From an uncultured Eubacterium sp. (GTDB taxonomy: Bacteria > Bacillota > Clostridia > Lachnospirales > Lachnospiraceae): a stretch of 16,380 nt of DNA. The position numbers and the translations under genes are program-made. The stretch spans positions 1-16,380 of the forward strand of contig URGC01000056.1 of the NCBI GenBank assembly GCA_900547255.1. The letters run 5' to 3'. The notes under the pieces were generated by a model. It ran no database searches, was not told where the DNA came from, and saw nothing but the letters and a program-made list of their open reading frames with translations. Numbering within the stretch: position 1 is the stretch's first letter; each line of letters begins with the position of its first letter. Below are positions 14,743 to 16,380 of this stretch, one piece after another.

Positions 14743-15517
14743 TGCAAATGTATTTTCAATGTACCTTGGACATGAGATAGATGTCACTGTTGTGCTTCCT
14801 GATGAGATAGATGATGGTGAGCAGTTAAAATGTGTGTGGCTGTACCACGGTGGAAGCGGAGACCACGTTGACTGGTTGTATCATGTGCGTTTAACTGATA
14901 TAGTTAATGAGAGGCATTTTGCTGTTGTACTTCCAACAGTTCACGAATCATGTTTCGTTGATATGAATATTGGTGACAAGTATGGAAGCTATGTAGGCAA
15001 AGAACTTCCAGGAATCATATGGAAAATGTTCAGATGTATATCTGATAAAAGAGAAGATAATTATGTGTCAGGATTTTCTAATGGCGGTTATGGATGTCTT
15101 CATACAGTGCTTATGTATCCTGATAAGTTTTCCAAGGTAGGAGCATTTTCAGCAGGTGATAAGGCTGATTCAGATTTTCCTAATGATGGTGGAGCCAAAT
15201 CCATAACAAGAATCAGGCTGTATGGGGATGGAGACCTTCACAAGACTGAATATGGAATTACATTTCTTGCAGACAGGCTTATAGACGAGGTGGATAGTGG
15301 TAAAAGAAATGTGGAAAGTCTGCCACAGATTTATCATGCATGTGGAAGTCTTGATCCATGGCTTGACAAGAACCACATATTGAAAGATTATTTTAGTAGT
15401 CATAGCAATTATTATGATTATACCTATGATGAAATTGAAGGACTCGGACATGAGTGGGATTTCTGGGAAAAAGAACTGATAAAATTCCTTAATTTTGCGG
15501 GATTAAATAAACAATAA
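14729..15517 (+). CDS. Esterase D / EstA-type alpha/beta hydrolase (second paralogue)
   Basis: A 262-residue hydrolase related to the preceding gene. The start MAVINANVFSMYLGHEIDV resembles tributyrin esterase N-termini. WLYHGGSGDHVDWL (37-50) is the oxyanion region, G115-F-S117-N-G-G the nucleophile elbow, D209 in HACGSLDPWLDKN the probable acid and H241 in GLGHEWDFW the base. The triad is complete, so it should be active; the substrate is unknown. The elbow differs from the first copy (S-N-G-G against S-M-G-G) and overall identity looks modest, so this is an old duplication or separate acquisition. AAGGAGG (14717-14723) lies within the end of the first esterase gene, 5 bases before the ATG, which points to coupled translation. 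fumA follows after 17 bp. Confidence 0.87.
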   Translation: MAVINANVFSMYLGHEIDVTVVLPDEIDDGEQLKCVWLYHGGSGDHVDWLYHVRLTDIVNERHFAVVLPTVHESCFVDMNIGDKYGSYVGKELPGIIWKMFRCISDKREDNYVSGFSNGGYGCLHTVLMYPDKFSKVGAFSAGDKADSDFPNDGGAKSITRIRLYGDGDLHKTEYGITFLADRLIDEVDSGKRNVESLPQIYHACGSLDPWLDKNHILKDYFSSHSNYYDYTYDEIEGLGHEWDFWEKELIKFLNFAGLNKQ

Positions 15518-15534
15518 ATATCTGTGAGGAGTAT

Positions 15535-16377
15535 ATGAGAGAAGTAGATGTAGCTGTAATTACTGACAACATTAAAGAGATGTGTATTGAAGCTAACCAT
15601 TATCTTACTGATGACATGAAAAAGGTTTTCAATGAGGCGGTTGATACGGAAGAATCACCTCTTGGAAAGCAGGTATTAAACCAGCTTAAAGAAAATCTTG
15701 AGATTGCCGGCAATGACATGATACCTATATGTCAGGATACAGGAATGGCTGTGGTATTCATAAATGTAGGCCAGGATGTACATTTAACTGGTGGAGATAT
15801 CACGGATGCAATTAATGAGGGCGTAAGACGTGGATATGTAGATGGATATCTTCGTAAATCTGTTGTCGCTGACCCTATATACAGAGAGAACACAAAGGAC
15901 AATACACCAGCAGTTATTCACTATGCGATTGTTCCAGGTGACAAGGTGGAGATTACTGTTGCACCTAAGGGATTTGGAAGTGAGAACATGAGCCGTGTAT
16001 TCATGTTAAAGCCTGCTGATGGAATTGAGGGAGTTAAAGAGGCAATTCTTACAGCAGTAAGAGATGCAGGCCCTAATGCCTGTCCTCCTATGGTTATCGG
16101 TGTCGGAATCGGTGGAACATTTGAAAAATGTGCATATCTTGCCAAGAAAGCTCTTACAAGAGATTTAGATGAGGAATCTCCTGTTGAATATGTAAGAGAC
16201 CTTGAAAAAGAGATGCTTGAAAAGATTAATAAGCTTGGAATTGGTCCAGGCGGACTTGGTGGAACTAAGACAGCACTTGCCATCAATATCGAGACATATC
16301 CAACACATATTGCAGGATTGCCGGTAGCAGTCAATATATGTTGTCATGTGAATCGACATGTGACAAAAGAATTATAG
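15535..16377 (+). CDS. fumA: Class I (iron-sulfur) fumarate hydratase, alpha subunit
   Basis: This is the alpha (N-terminal domain) subunit of the two-subunit, oxygen-sensitive [4Fe-4S] fumarase that interconverts fumarate and malate. The 280 residues have the usual length. The cluster cysteines are visible as C66 in P-I-C-Q-D-T-G, C183 in N-A-C-P-P and C270 in C-H-V-N-R-H. PKGFGSENMSR and GPGGLGGTKTALAI are further family motifs. L(+)-tartrate dehydratase alpha is a close relative, so the substrate is likely but not proven. GAGGAG (15526-15531) is only 3 bases from the ATG, rather close. The TAG stop runs into GGAG at the window edge, a ribosome site for the beta subunit gene expected just outside. 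An iron-sulfur fumarase fits an anaerobe. Confidence 0.92.
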   Translation: MREVDVAVITDNIKEMCIEANHYLTDDMKKVFNEAVDTEESPLGKQVLNQLKENLEIAGNDMIPICQDTGMAVVFINVGQDVHLTGGDITDAINEGVRRGYVDGYLRKSVVADPIYRENTKDNTPAVIHYAIVPGDKVEITVAPKGFGSENMSRVFMLKPADGIEGVKEAILTAVRDAGPNACPPMVIGVGIGGTFEKCAYLAKKALTRDLDEESPVEYVRDLEKEMLEKINKLGIGPGGLGGTKTALAINIETYPTHIAGLPVAVNICCHVNRHVTKEL

Positions 16378-16380
16378 GAG

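Noticed and set aside
15921..16334. - strand open frame opposite fumA
   Set aside because: It is antisense to a well-conserved gene and has a Pro/Ser-rich sequence without family features.

Overview
This window is the replication-origin region of a low-GC bacterial chromosome, most likely from the Firmicutes, class Clostridia. The gene order dnaA, dnaN, yaaA (S4 domain), recF, gyrB, gyrA, strong AGGAGG-type ribosome sites and TTATCCACA DnaA boxes support this. The L34 sequence (MKMTFQPKTR...) and AT-rich codon use suggest Lachnospiraceae, but that family call is inference.

Left arm (1-4443): the 3' end of a VanZ-like membrane protein gene, tyrS (tyrosyl-tRNA synthetase) and an unrecognised protein with about ten membrane segments all run on the + strand, head-on to a fork leaving the origin leftwards. 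rqcH (NFACT family ribosome rescue factor) runs on the - strand and overlaps the membrane-protein gene tail to tail. Between rqcH and rpmH lie a 63-bp near-perfect palindrome and a clear terminator for rpmH. The usual rnpA-yidC-jag block downstream of rpmH is absent here.

Origin (4812-6947): rpmH and dnaA are divergently transcribed from two recognisable sigma-A promoters with four DnaA boxes nearby. dnaA is followed by a 386-bp non-coding stretch. It holds three helically spaced perfect DnaA boxes, a GC cluster followed by CTA-type trinucleotides (DnaA-trio-like), a TATATATATA tract, and a DnaA box inside the dnaN translation start region. This is a bipartite oriC of the Bacillus type.

Right arm (6948-16377): dnaN, yaaA, recF, gyrB and gyrA are closely packed and co-directional with the fork, and supply the sliding clamp, recombination repair and DNA gyrase. 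They are followed by two overlapping paralogous alpha/beta-hydrolase esterase genes and the alpha subunit of an iron-sulfur fumarase, whose beta subunit should start just past the window edge.

Most of the window is conserved housekeeping DNA. The observation most worth following is a group of three perfect DnaA boxes, plus one variant box, inside the coding sequence of the first esterase. Two of them abut in tandem in a segment that looks inserted, about 7.6 kb from the unwinding site. The others are the 63-bp palindrome and the trio-type unwinding module.
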